A stretch of DNA of 64,000 nt from NCBI GenBank assembly GCA_016930175.1, contig JAFGHJ010000027.1:33464-97463 (forward strand), read 5' to 3'. Below, one piece after another: positions 43,749 through 51,907 of the stretch (within the stretch, counting starts at the first letter, position 1; each line of letters starts with the position of its first letter). The notes beneath the pieces are model-generated. The model saw only the letters and a program-made list of their open reading frames with translations, searched no databases and was not told the origin of the DNA. This stretch comes from Caldifarciminota bacterium (GTDB lineage: Bacteria; Hydrothermota; UBA3072). Both the position numbers and the translations under genes were made by a program.

Positions 43749-45257
43749 TCATCTTGCAATTATTATCTTACCTTTTATTTCGCTGTACTGATTACTAACT
43801 ATGTGCCAGAAATAGATACCGGTTGGAAGACTTTCAATATTGTATCTATAAGTTGTTTCAGAAATTACACCTGATTTATGTATTAAAGATCCTCTGACAT
43901 CAAACATTTCAATTGTTTCATTTGATTCTATATTATCGAATATTACGTAGTTTTCTTTTATTATCACTTTACAGGGATTTAAATCCGTTTTATCCGGAAT
44001 ATTGGTTTCTGAGGGATTGTACTCGTAAGCACCAATATCATATTCGTTACCGTACGGTCTTGATACGCCATCCAAATCATTTATTACGACAGCAGAAACA
44101 ATAGCGGTACCGGAATCTACTGCCTGAGACGTTGGAAGTAGATGATAATCTCCATTTTCCCAGTTTACAAAGATTTGATGCATTGAATCAGCAAGCATTG
44201 AATGAGTATCATAACCCATATTCTGCCACTCGGAAAGACTTATAGCTGTTTCATCTCCGTCACTGCTCATAGCGTCTATAACAATATTATAATTACTATA
44301 AAAATCTTCAAATGCCGGAGCATCTACAGCAATACTGCCGTGCCACGAATGTAGATTAATCAGTATATTATTATATAGAGTATCAGCTGTGGCATTTGTG
44401 CCTATGTTGATACACCATCTACCATTCGATGCATTTATTATGGTATTATTGTATACTTTAGTGTTGTATGAACCGTGTTTTGCATCTATCTTATAAAGAC
44501 TTACCCCACTTGCATGGTTGTCATATATAAGATTGTTGAATATTCTGGAATCGGCCACTCCATCGCAGTTAATTCCCGAACCATTAATTCCGTTGTCATA
44601 TATAATATTTCCTTCGACTGTCGCATCGGTTATTAGACCGTCTCCGCCCATAGTTGAATCTCCATTCATATGAATTCCGCTGCCATTATTATTATGGCAT
44701 ATGTTATACCTTATAATCGGATGGTCACCGCTGTTTGAGTGGTAAATTCCGTGCTCATCCCACGAATAAGCGCATAAATTGTTTTCAATCACAACGTAAT
44801 CTACGAATCCCGTAAATATTCCCCTTGAGTTATTCAAACACGTGTTATTTTTTATCGTAATATGTTCTGCAGTTACCAGTCTTATACCATTGCGGAGAAC
44901 TCCTATAACCGTAAATCCGTCGATTACAACCCAATCCGGGCCTTCAAGATTAATTCCATCGTCAGTCCGAGGGTTGTTATCGGTAATTCTAACACTATCA
45001 CCCCATGCTTTAAAAACAATCGGGGTGGACTGCGTCCCATCTACACCCCTCAGATCAAAACCTACATAATCACCGGGTAAGACGAGAACAGAATCTCCTG
45101 CCGAAACAGTATTTGCAGCGTGCTGAAGGGTTGCGAACGCGGAATCAACAGACTCTCCGTTGTAACCATCGTTTCCGCTGTTGGATACGTAATAAGTTGC
45201 GGCAAATATTGGCCTCGATATTGATATTGATAAAAGTAATACGAAATACTTTTTCGT
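43749..45257 (-). CDS. T9SS-secreted right-handed beta-helix protein, apparent ACG start
   Basis: 502 residues if started at the ACG at 45257-45255, where AAAAGGAG sits 6 nt upstream and the next residues (KKYFVLLLSISISRPIFAA) form a textbook signal peptide. No ATG, GTG or TTG occurs in frame until TTG 44837, deep inside the domain. The body is a parallel beta-helix with repeated asparagine-turn rungs (NNTCLNNSRGI, GNIIYDNGIN, SRIFNNLIYDN). After LDGVSRPYGNEYDIGAYEY comes a C-terminal T9SS type-A sorting domain (about 430-502) ending KIIIAR. Probably a surface polysaccharide-binding or lyase-like protein; no catalytic site is recognised. Confidence 0.82.
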   Translation of the reverse strand, partial: TKKYFVLLLSISISRPIFAATYYVSNSGNDGYNGESVDSAFATLQHAANTVSAGDSVLVLPGDYVGFDLRGVDGTQSTPIVFKAWGDSVRITDNNPRTDDGINLEGPDWVVIDGFTVIGVLRNGIRLVTAEHITIKNNTCLNNSRGIFTGFVDYVVIENNLCAYSWDEHGIYHSNSGDHPIIRYNICHNNNGSGIHMNGDSTMGGDGLITDATVEGNIIYDNGINGSGINCDGVADSRIFNNLIYDNHASGVSLYKIDAKHGSYNTKVYNNTIINASNGRWCINIGTNATADTLYNNILINLHSWHGSIAVDAPAFEDFYSNYNIVIDAMSSDGDETAISLSEWQNMGYDTHSMLADSMHQIFVNWENGDYHLLPTSQAVDSGTAIVSAVVINDLDGVSRPYGNEYDIGAYEYNPSETNIPDKTDLNPCKVIIKENYVIFDNIESNETIEMFDVRGSLIHKSGVISETTYRYNIESLPTGIYFWHIVSNQYSEIKGKIIIAR

Positions 45258-45281
45258 AAATTTCTCCTTTTCAAAAATTAA

Positions 45282-45297
45282 ACACCTTTAAAGGTGT
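45282..45297. promoter_or_regulatory. Perfect 16-bp palindrome, possible operator
   Basis: ACACCTTTAAAGGTGT, self-complementary, in the leader of the beta-helix gene 24 nt before its ACG start. It could be a dimer binding site or part of an RNA fold. Confidence 0.45.
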
Positions 45298-45310
45298 ATA
45301 TATGGTTTAT

Positions 45311-45395
45311 AAAAAAGGGGGGATCACTTTTCAGCTGAGTGCAGCGTCTGCTGCGAGAATCTCAGCCTGTATCTGTGGATTCGTGATCCCCCGTT
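45311..45395 (-). ncRNA. Candidate 85-nt structured small RNA
   Basis: On the minus strand a TTGCAA-17-TATAAT promoter predicts a start near 45395. The transcript closes on itself: GGGGGATCAC (45392-45383) pairs with GTGATCCCCC (45327-45318), inner GCTGAG pairs with CTCAGC (45366-45361 with 45339-45334), and the tip GCAGC/GCTGC caps an AGAC loop. Six Ts (45316-45311) follow the stem, as in an intrinsic terminator. It lacks the GGAAGGAAGC core of SRP RNA. Alternatively it is an attenuating leader of the beta-helix gene 54 nt downstream. Confidence 0.6.
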
Positions 45396-45401
45396 AAATA
45401 T

Positions 45402-45430
45402 ATTATAATACAAAATATACTTTTTTGCAA
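45402..45430 (-). promoter_or_regulatory. Promoter for the candidate small RNA
   Basis: Minus-strand TTGCAA (45430-45425), 17 nt, TATAAT (45407-45402). The start point is expected about 3 nt before the paired GGGGGATCAC. Confidence 0.6.
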
Positions 45431-45550
45431 TACTCTTTTTTAATTGACTTAAAAATTTTATTGAACCATTAATTATATTGATATACTATGACCTTAACTT
45501 TTTTTAATTTGAATTTAAATATAATAAAAAAAATTTTTTAAAGCGGGGGG

Positions 45551-45578
45551 TTGACAAAGTTTATACTTGAATGATATT
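45551..45578 (+). promoter_or_regulatory. Sigma-70 promoter for GIY-YIG-like gene
   Basis: TTGACA (45551-45556), 16 nt, GATATT (45573-45578), followed by GAGGAGGT and ATG 45601. Confidence 0.6.
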
Positions 45579-45600
45579 TTACTATAGCGAGGAGGTCAGG

Positions 45601-46017
45601 ATGGTAAAAAAGGAAACAAGCGAGTGGATCGGTGTGGACGGTCAAAGATATAATTATTCTGTTCATGATTTACCCACAGATTTCGAGCCAGGTAAGTATG
45701 GTAACTATATTTTTGCGAAAAAAAGTAACGACGGTCATTGGATTCCAATTTATATTGGGCAGGGGGACCTTGGCGTTCTAATAGCTAAGGCCAGTCCTCA
45801 GTTAAAATGTATAGAAGAAATGGGCGCGACCCACGTTCATGTACATCAAAATAACAGCGAATGGGTAAGAACGACAGAAGAACATGACTTGTTGGAAAGC
45901 TACTTAAAAGTATTTAAGCCTTTCGGTTGTAACTTTAAAGCAGAAGAAAAAGAGAAAAAGGAAGAGAAAGGGAAAGAAGAAAAAAAAGAAACAGGAGAAG
46001 GATTATTTGAAGATTAG
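45601..46017 (+). CDS. GIY-YIG-like domain protein with Lys/Glu-rich tail
   Basis: 138 residues. GNYIFAKK (34-41) and IPIYIGQGDL (48-57) form a GIY-YIG-like pair, followed by KCIEEMGATHVHVHQN, EEHDLLESYL and a CN near the end. The pattern fits the short stand-alone GIY-YIG-like family with a conserved His motif rather than a canonical homing nuclease. The last 28 residues are almost only Lys and Glu. The open frame begins earlier (45571), but GAGGAGGT (45590-45597) fixes ATG 45601. Nuclease activity is unproven. Confidence 0.65.
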   Translation: MVKKETSEWIGVDGQRYNYSVHDLPTDFEPGKYGNYIFAKKSNDGHWIPIYIGQGDLGVLIAKASPQLKCIEEMGATHVHVHQNNSEWVRTTEEHDLLESYLKVFKPFGCNFKAEEKEKKEEKGKEEKKETGEGLFED

Positions 46018-46112
46018 ATCTAAAACGATATATTTTTTCTCCCTTCATTTGTAGCGTTTTTTTGTCTTATAAATTCCCGAAAATAGCTGTAATCTAAAAA
46101 AGGAGTTCTAAA

Positions 46113-46559
46113 ATGAAACTTAGGCATGATATGTTAACGCACGGGGTAAATATAGTTTGTGCGCAGTATAAGGAAAAGAAAGGAGGGCTTGCTGTAGCGT
46201 GGGCAACTCAGATTGACACAGATTATATCTTAATCTGTGTTGGCAGTCAGAGCTACACAAGGGAATTAATATTGAATTCTAAAGCATTTGGTTTAAGCGT
46301 ACTTGCAAAAGAACAGACAGGTGTAGCTAAAATATTTGGTAGTAGCACAAGTCATAAAACAGATAAATTCAAAGAAATTAGCTTTCACACAGCTAAAACC
46401 GGGTCTCCATTACTTGACAGTTGTGTTGCTGCATTTGACTGTGAAGTAGAAATTGTACATGACCATAACGACACGAAGCTTATTATAGGTAAGATAGTAT
46501 CGGCTGAATTCCTAGGAAAAGATTACGCGCCGTTAGTTTACAGGGAAGAAGACTATTAA
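46113..46559 (+). CDS. Flavin reductase family protein
   Basis: 148 residues of the split-barrel flavin reductase group (DIM6/NTAB). It has LAVAWATQIDTDYILICVG, SQSYTRELILNSKAFGLSVLA, KIFGSSTSHKTDKF, and LDSCVAAFDCEVEIVHDHNDTKL split across residues 108-132, ending APLVYREEDY. It binds FMN and reduces it or another acceptor; the partner is unknown. AAGGAG lies 8 nt upstream of the ATG. Confidence 0.88.
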   Translation: MKLRHDMLTHGVNIVCAQYKEKKGGLAVAWATQIDTDYILICVGSQSYTRELILNSKAFGLSVLAKEQTGVAKIFGSSTSHKTDKFKEISFHTAKTGSPLLDSCVAAFDCEVEIVHDHNDTKLIIGKIVSAEFLGKDYAPLVYREEDY

Positions 46560-46606
46560 TATTTTTTAAATTTAACTCAGCTTATCTATCCGGTTAATTT
46601 TAATCC

Positions 46607-46635
46607 TTGACAAATTCGCTATAAATAGATAAACT
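46607..46635 (+). promoter_or_regulatory. Sigma-70 promoter for the lipoprotein gene
   Basis: TTGACA (46607-46612), 17 nt, TAAACT (46630-46635), about 40 nt before the TTG start. Confidence 0.6.
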
Positions 46636-46673
46636 TTAAACAGGTGTTTTTTACGGATTCAAAGGAGGAAAGT

Positions 46674-47393
46674 TTGAAAAGGTTAATTCTTCTAATTTTA
46701 GGACTTTTTATTGCTTGCAGTTCTGCGGAGAGGAGTATTCACAGCACGGAAAATATAGAATTCGTTGCCGTAGGCGGACAAAAAGTAAAAGCGGATACCA
46801 CATCAAATTATATACTATTTGATTATATAAATTTATTAACTGAAAACGATTATTATTCACTTCTCGATAGTATTAAAAATGGCCAGTCAAGTGATTTTTT
46901 TACTTTGAGAATGGCTTATACTAAAACAAAAATATATAATCCTTATGATATTAAGTTTGATGATTTGAGAAAAAGAATAAAATTAAATATGGAAGAACAA
47001 AATTTTGAGGTAGCTCTTGAAACCGCAAATAAAATTCTAGAAGAAAGATATATAGATATTAAGACCCATTTGTGGTGTAGCAATATTTATAAACAGCTCA
47101 GAGATTCGGCAAAATCAGATTATCATGAAAATATTTACAACGGCTTAATAAATTCTATTTATTTTTCCGGTGATGGAAAAAGTGTAAAAACCGCTTTTAT
47201 TGTTATGGAAATTTCTGAGGAATATGATTTATTAAATTGGTTACAATTAAAACCTCCTTTTGAGCTATCTCCAAGAATAAAAGACGGTTACAGCTTTGAT
47301 ATAATAAGAGTTTTTGATGAAAATAGAGAAACGGAATTATTTTTCAACATTGATTTGGCTTTAAAGCGTTTTTCTGAAGAATTCGATTTATAG
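46674..47393 (+). CDS. DUF4919-like lipoprotein, TTG start
   Basis: 239 residues. Starting at TTG 46674, directly after GGAGG, gives a lipoprotein signal KRLILLILGLFIACSS with the lipobox Cys after FIA. The body matches the DUF4919 pattern of Bacteroidetes: SSDFFTLRMAYTKTKIYNPYD, helical repeats with EEQNFEVALETANKIL, GDGKSVKTAFIVMEISEEYD and a last strand pair. Function is unknown; membrane attachment is inferred. The open frame extends 10 codons further up, but that start has no ribosome site and loses the lipobox context. Confidence 0.72.
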   Translation: MKRLILLILGLFIACSSAERSIHSTENIEFVAVGGQKVKADTTSNYILFDYINLLTENDYYSLLDSIKNGQSSDFFTLRMAYTKTKIYNPYDIKFDDLRKRIKLNMEEQNFEVALETANKILEERYIDIKTHLWCSNIYKQLRDSAKSDYHENIYNGLINSIYFSGDGKSVKTAFIVMEISEEYDLLNWLQLKPPFELSPRIKDGYSFDIIRVFDENRETELFFNIDLALKRFSEEFDL

Positions 47394-47469
47394 AAAGCCA
47401 TTTAACACCGAAGATTAATTCCGTTAAAATCTAATAGTAAAATTCATATACGAGGGGAAGGAGATCAGT

Positions 47470-47829
47470 ATGTCGTTTGTTAAAAATCTTTATGCTAAGT
47501 ACCTTTATAGTAAAGGACTTAATGCGCAAAAAACAGGGCAGTTACCTATGGCAGTCGACTTAATGGAGCAGAGTTCGGATATTCTCTGGGAGATGATTTC
47601 AGAAGGTGATGATAGATATGAAGACGAATACGCTCGCACCAAAATGAATTTGGGTTTGATATACCACAAGCTGGGGAAAATGGATGACTCTATTTGTTCA
47701 TTTCAGATATCGATTCTCAAATTTAAAGCGCTCATTTCCAAAGGTAGAACGGATCTTCTCGAAGATTTGACAAAAGCAGAAATAGCATTTAAAAATTTGT
47801 ATGGGGGTGGGGAAGAAGCTACTGCTTAA
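47470..47829 (+). CDS. Small TPR-like protein
   Basis: 119 residues, all helical. Two to three TPR-like units are visible: FVKNLYAKYLYSKGLNAQKT, AVDLMEQSSDILWEMI and RTKMNLGLIYHKLGKMDDSI, then KAEIAFKNLYGG. No signal peptide. AAGGAGATC precedes the ATG. It may pair with the lipoprotein upstream (76 nt gap). Function is unknown. Confidence 0.7.
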   Translation: MSFVKNLYAKYLYSKGLNAQKTGQLPMAVDLMEQSSDILWEMISEGDDRYEDEYARTKMNLGLIYHKLGKMDDSICSFQISILKFKALISKGRTDLLEDLTKAEIAFKNLYGGGEEATA

Positions 47830-47933
47830 AAATTGTTAGTGTGTGGATATGTTGGCGTGTTTTTTTAACTGATCAACCTTTGTTTGTTATTTTGACTTTT
47901 AATTTTTAATATTTTATTTTATTATAAAATGGG

Positions 47934-47969
47934 TTGACAAAAATATCAACGTTAGTAAGATTCCTAACG
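47934..47969 (+). promoter_or_regulatory. leuB promoter with operator palindrome over the -10
   Basis: TTGACA (47934-47939), 16 nt, TAAGAT (47956-47961). The -10 lies in the 8-nt centre of the inverted repeat CGTTAG (47950-47955) / CTAACG (47964-47969), so a repressor bound there would block RNA polymerase. Confidence 0.6.
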
Positions 47970-48046
47970 GTTTATTTTTTTGTTAGTTATACAATTCCTT
48001 AAATAAGAAAAAAGTTAAAGCTGTTGAAAAGGGGGATTAAATAAAA

Positions 48047-49105
48047 ATGAAAACTTACAGAATAGCTGTGATACCGGGCGATGGTACCGGTCCCGAGGTA
48101 GTAAGGGAGGGGTTAAAAGTATTAGAAGCAATTCAATCCAAATTCGAATTCAAATGCGAAACTGCTGAGTATGATGTTGGAGGAGAAAGATATTTAAAAA
48201 CAGGTGAAGTTTTACCTGATTCGGTGCTTGAAGAGCTTAAAACTTTTGAGGCTATATACCTCGGTGCCATCGGTCATCCTGAAGTAAAACCGGGTATTCT
48301 GGAAAAGGGAATCTTGCTTAATCTGCGTTTTGCCCTCGACCAGTATATAAATTTGAGACCGGTAATACTTTACGATAAGAGATTCTGCCCTCTGGCAAAT
48401 AAAGAAGAAAAAGATGTGGACTTTATTGTCGTAAGGGAGAATACGGAAGGACTATATTGCGGAGCTGGTGGTTTCCTGAAGAAAGATACTCTGGATGAAG
48501 TTGCCGTTCAGGAAAGTATAAATACCTACAAGGGAGTTGAACGCTGTATAAGATTTGCTTTCGAATACGCTAAAAAAAGAAATAAAAGAAAACAGGTTAC
48601 GCTCTGCGGGAAAACCAATGTTTTAACTTTCGCTTTCGATTTATGGGAGAGAACTTTCTATAAGGTTGCAAAGAATTACCCGGATATAAAAACCGACTAC
48701 GCCCATGTAGATGCAACGTGTATGTGGATGGTCAAAAATCCGGAATGGTTCGATGTAATTGTCACGGATAATATGTTTGGTGATATTATTACGGACCTCG
48801 GGGCGATGGTTCAGGGCGGTATGGGTATAGCTGCCGGAGGTAATCTTAACCCGGAAGGTGTCTCAATGTTTGAACCCATTGGTGGAAGTGCCCCAAAGTA
48901 TACGGGTAAAAATGTTATAAATCCCTTAGCCGCGATATGCGCGCTTTCGTTGATGCTCGATACAATAGGAGAAGACAAAGCGGCAAAGTCAATCGAAGAT
49001 TCGGTTAAAAGGGTAGTTAAGGAAAAATTAGAAAGTCTTTCCGCGGGCAAGATGGGATATTCGACCAGTGAGGTCGGAGATTTGGTAGTTGAAAATTTGA
49101 CATAG
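48047..49105 (+). CDS. leuB: 3-isopropylmalate dehydrogenase
   Basis: 352 residues of the isopropylmalate/isocitrate dehydrogenase family. It has [46 protein letters not shown], the substrate loop [52 protein letters not shown] and [15 protein letters not shown]. The leucine genes in the window and the RxxxDxYxxLRP motif favour LeuB; a tartrate-type dehydrogenase is less likely. It is transcribed alone from its own promoter with an operator-like palindrome. Confidence 0.9.
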   Translation: MKTYRIAVIPGDGTGPEVVREGLKVLEAIQSKFEFKCETAEYDVGGERYLKTGEVLPDSVLEELKTFEAIYLGAIGHPEVKPGILEKGILLNLRFALDQYINLRPVILYDKRFCPLANKEEKDVDFIVVRENTEGLYCGAGGFLKKDTLDEVAVQESINTYKGVERCIRFAFEYAKKRNKRKQVTLCGKTNVLTFAFDLWERTFYKVAKNYPDIKTDYAHVDATCMWMVKNPEWFDVIVTDNMFGDIITDLGAMVQGGMGIAAGGNLNPEGVSMFEPIGGSAPKYTGKNVINPLAAICALSLMLDTIGEDKAAKSIEDSVKRVVKEKLESLSAGKMGYSTSEVGDLVVENLT

Positions 49106-49160
49106 ATTAAACTATCTTTGCGGGTAAAATCAAAATACCATTAAAATTTGGTAACTTATA

Positions 49161-49595
49161 ATGGATGGACAATTACAGAAAAAAAACGTATTGTTAATGT
49201 TACTTCTCGTATTAATTACCTATGGAATTTATATTCCGGTTTGGTTTTTAAATCGCAAAGACACGTTTAACGACTTAGATTCAAGAGAAAAACTTAGCGG
49301 CGGCCCAATAATTTTTCTTCTGATTATTTTTATAATATCTGCAGTAATGCTAATTCCTTCAATATTATTTATGGAAACGGAATTAGGAATTATGATCGAT
49401 GCTCTTGATCGCATAATTACTTTAGTTGGTGGAATTATCATATTGGTTTTGTCTTTTAAAGTTAGAAGAATACTGAGTGAGCATTACAAAACAAATCTTT
49501 TAGGTGTTGCTACTTTTTTCTTCACGTTATTTTATTTACAATATACAATAAACCGATTCCTTGAAAACAAAAAGGTAAATTCTCCTATTTGGTAG
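49161..49595 (+). CDS. DUF4234-like membrane protein
   Basis: 144 residues, four hydrophobic helices. The opening KKNVLLMLLLVLITYGIYIP with VWFLNRKD is typical of DUF4234. Function is unknown. The start has no ribosome site; TATAAT overlaps the ATG itself, so it probably relies on read-through from leuB, 55 nt upstream. Confidence 0.65.
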   Translation: MDGQLQKKNVLLMLLLVLITYGIYIPVWFLNRKDTFNDLDSREKLSGGPIIFLLIIFIISAVMLIPSILFMETELGIMIDALDRIITLVGGIIILVLSFKVRRILSEHYKTNLLGVATFFFTLFYLQYTINRFLENKKVNSPIW

Positions 49596-49800
49596 ATAAG
49601 TAAAAAAAATAAAAACTTTTTTGGTGTCGTGGGATTGGTTTTAAATAACACTAATAAATCTTTAAAATCTGCGTTCATCTGCGCCCTATTATGTTTTTTA
49701 AATTTTAAATTTACAATTTACAACTTGCAATTTACAATTCTAAACCAAGAAGTATCGTATTTCTCTGTGCTCTTTGTGGTTCTGTGTGAAAATAAAGGGG

Positions 49801-49828
49801 TTGACTTTTTACCGGTTTTAGTTATAGT
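49801..49828 (+). promoter_or_regulatory. Distal promoter of the ilv operon
   Basis: TTGACT (49801-49806), 16 nt, TATAGT (49823-49828). It would give a leader of about 320 nt to ilvB. Confidence 0.6.
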
Positions 49829-50041
49829 ATCTGCACAAACAAAGAGAGATATATTTATGTTGGGAGTAGAATCGGGGATTATAAGTTAACATATTGTTAT
49901 TGCCAGGTCTCTAAAAGAGATATTTCATACCAATACGTCAAAATTCCATTAGAACATAAAATAAAAATAATAGAGTCTTCTAATTTTTTAAAAGATGTTC
50001 CTCTATTGTTAAAATTATTGAAATCAATGTACGTTTTTGAC

Positions 50042-50070
50042 TTGAAATATTACGTACAAGTGTTTATTAT
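50042..50070 (+). promoter_or_regulatory. Proximal promoter of the ilv operon
   Basis: TTGAAA (50042-50047), 17 nt, TATTAT (50065-50070), giving a leader of about 80 nt before AGGAGG and the ilvB ATG. Confidence 0.5.
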
Positions 50071-50158
50071 GAAAACATTAAGAATTCAAAGATTTTATAA
50101 TTTGTAAATAAAAATCATAATGATGTTAGAAATATAATTTTTAGGAGGTTTTTAGAAA

Positions 50159-51907
50159 ATGAAAAAGGATAAAGCAGAAAAAAAGAAATTAAGCGGGGCT
50201 GAGATACTCATCAAGTCCTTAAAAGGAAATGGAGCCAAAGTCATTTTTGGATATCCTGGTGGTGCAGTTCTGGATGTTTTTAACCATATGCATGACAGTG
50301 ATTTAGAATTCTACTTGACAAGGCATGAGCAGGGTGCCGTTCATGCGGCAGACGGATATGCCAGAGCTTCAGGAAAGTGTGGTGTTTGTATTGCTACTTC
50401 CGGTCCCGGAGCGACAAATCTGGTTACGGGTATAGCAACTGCACAAATGGATTCAATTCCTTTGATAGCTATTACAGGCCAGGTTGCGACAAGCCTCATC
50501 GGTAATGAAGCTTTTCAGGAAGTTGATGCAACTGGTATAAGTAGAGCGATAACAAAACACAATTACCTGGTTAAAGACGTAAACAACCTTGCGCAGATAA
50601 TAGACGAAGCATTTTATATTGCAACGACAGGTCGACCTGGTCCGGTTTTAATTGATATTCCCAAAGATGTTCAGCAGTATAAAAGTTCAGTTATAAAAAG
50701 CAAAGGGGTTAACATTCCGGGATATAAACCTACTCTTATGGGAAATTTGAAACAGATAAAAAGTGCTGCAGAGCTGATCGAAAAAGCGAAAAGACCTGTT
50801 ATATACGCTGGCGGAGGAGTCATAACTTCCGATGCTTCGGATTTGTTGAGAAAACTTGCGGAAAAAATAAACACACCTGTTACTACTACGTTGTTAGGCT
50901 TGGGCTCTTTTCCTGAAACGCACGAGCTTTCACTTGGTATGTTAGGTATGCATGGAACTCAATATGCCAACTATGCAATAATGGAATCTGATGTTATATT
51001 AGCAATAGGAGCGCGTTTTGATGATAGAGTTACCGGAAAAATTTCCGAGTTTGCTCCTCACGCCAAAATAATACACATCGATATTGATCCGGCATCCGTT
51101 GGCAAAAACGTTAGAGTTGATATACCTATCGTTGGCGATGCTAAGCTTATTTTAAAAGAGCTCGATAGGTACTTGAAAGCTAAAAAACATACTGATTGGA
51201 TAAAGGAAATTAACGGCTGGAAAGAAAAATTTCCTCTTATTTATAGGAAAAAGAAAGATTTTGTTTCGCCTCAGTATGTAATTGAGTGTGTTCATGAAAT
51301 CACAAAGGGCAAAGCTATTATTGCTACCGAAGTGGGACAGAATCAGATGTGGGTTGCTCAGTATTACAAGTTCGATAAACCTCGTACTTTACTTTCATCA
51401 GGAGGACTCGGTACGATGGGATATGGATTCCCTGCTGCAATAGGGGCAAAGGTTGCAAGACCGGATATGCCGGTTTTCGATATTGCCGGTGATGGAAGTA
51501 TACAGATGAATATTCAGGAGATGGCAACTGCGGTTATTAAGAACATTGGAGTTAAAATAATTATTCTCAACAACGGTTTTCTCGGTATGGTTAGACAGTG
51601 GCAGGAATTGTTCTATAATAAAAGATACGCGGCAACGTGCCTTAGAACCGGAGCGTTGAATCCTGAAAAAGACAAAAAGTATAAAGACTGTCCTGAGTAC
51701 ACGCCCGATTTTGTTAAACTGGCAGAAGCTTACGGCGCAGCCGGCATAAGAATTACGAAGAATGAAGATGTTAAAAATGCGATCAAGAAGGCATTAGAAA
51801 TAGATGGCCCTGTTATTATTGATTGTATAATTGATAAAGAGGAAAATGTTTTTCCGATGGTTCCTGCCGGCGCTTCTCTACGTCAAATGATGGGAGGAAT
51901 GGCATAA
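50159..51907 (+). CDS. ilvB: Acetolactate synthase large (catalytic) subunit
   Basis: 582 residues, ThDP- and FAD-dependent. It has GAKVIFGYPGGAVLDVFN, the catalytic Glu in TRHEQGAVHAADGYARA, SGPGATNLVTGIATA, ITGQVATSLIGNEAFQE, ARFDDRVTGK, the ThDP/Mg motif GDGSIQMNIQEM to NNGFLGMVRQWQ and a C-terminal PMVPAGASL. It makes acetolactate for valine/leucine and acetohydroxybutyrate for isoleucine. AGGAGG precedes the ATG; the stop overlaps ilvN by 1 nt. Confidence 0.97.
   Translation: MKKDKAEKKKLSGAEILIKSLKGNGAKVIFGYPGGAVLDVFNHMHDSDLEFYLTRHEQGAVHAADGYARASGKCGVCIATSGPGATNLVTGIATAQMDSIPLIAITGQVATSLIGNEAFQEVDATGISRAITKHNYLVKDVNNLAQIIDEAFYIATTGRPGPVLIDIPKDVQQYKSSVIKSKGVNIPGYKPTLMGNLKQIKSAAELIEKAKRPVIYAGGGVITSDASDLLRKLAEKINTPVTTTLLGLGSFPETHELSLGMLGMHGTQYANYAIMESDVILAIGARFDDRVTGKISEFAPHAKIIHIDIDPASVGKNVRVDIPIVGDAKLILKELDRYLKAKKHTDWIKEINGWKEKFPLIYRKKKDFVSPQYVIECVHEITKGKAIIATEVGQNQMWVAQYYKFDKPRTLLSSGGLGTMGYGFPAAIGAKVARPDMPVFDIAGDGSIQMNIQEMATAVIKNIGVKIIILNNGFLGMVRQWQELFYNKRYAATCLRTGALNPEKDKKYKDCPEYTPDFVKLAEAYGAAGIRITKNEDVKNAIKKALEIDGPVIIDCIIDKEENVFPMVPAGASLRQMMGGMA

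Larger units (their letters stand above)
45258..45600. other. 343-nt divergent intergenic region with a structured transcript
   Basis: Contains a perfect 16-bp palindrome (45282-45297), a candidate small RNA with its own promoter and terminator on the minus strand (45311-45430) and the promoter of the GIY-YIG-like gene (45551-45578). No open frame of note. Confidence 0.65.
49596..50158. other. 563-nt intergenic region before ilvB
   Basis: Left part (49650-49800) is degenerate repeat DNA (CTGCGTTCATCTGCGCCCTA, AAATTTACAATTTACAACTT, TTCTCTGTGCTCTTTGTGGT). Right part has two promoters for ilvB (49801-49828 and 50042-50070). The 270 nt between them contain an open frame of about 88 codons ending at 50106, without an upstream start codon; from ATG 50026 it would give 26 residues. 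I could not assign it. Confidence 0.5.

Noticed and set aside
45062..45274. Separate short minus-strand gene suggesting a frameshift in the beta-helix gene
   Set aside because: The real frame is continuous from 45257 to 43749; the short frame is out of phase and has no protein-like pattern.
45311..45395. SRP (4.5S) RNA or TPP riboswitch
   Set aside because: It lacks the SRP GGAAGGAAGC core. A CTGAGA occurs as in TPP riboswitches, but the second conserved half is missing and no thiamine gene follows.
49629..49889. 86-codon plus-strand frame before ilvB
   Set aside because: It is read through dispersed repeat DNA and across the ilv promoter; the peptide is low-complexity and has no ribosome site.
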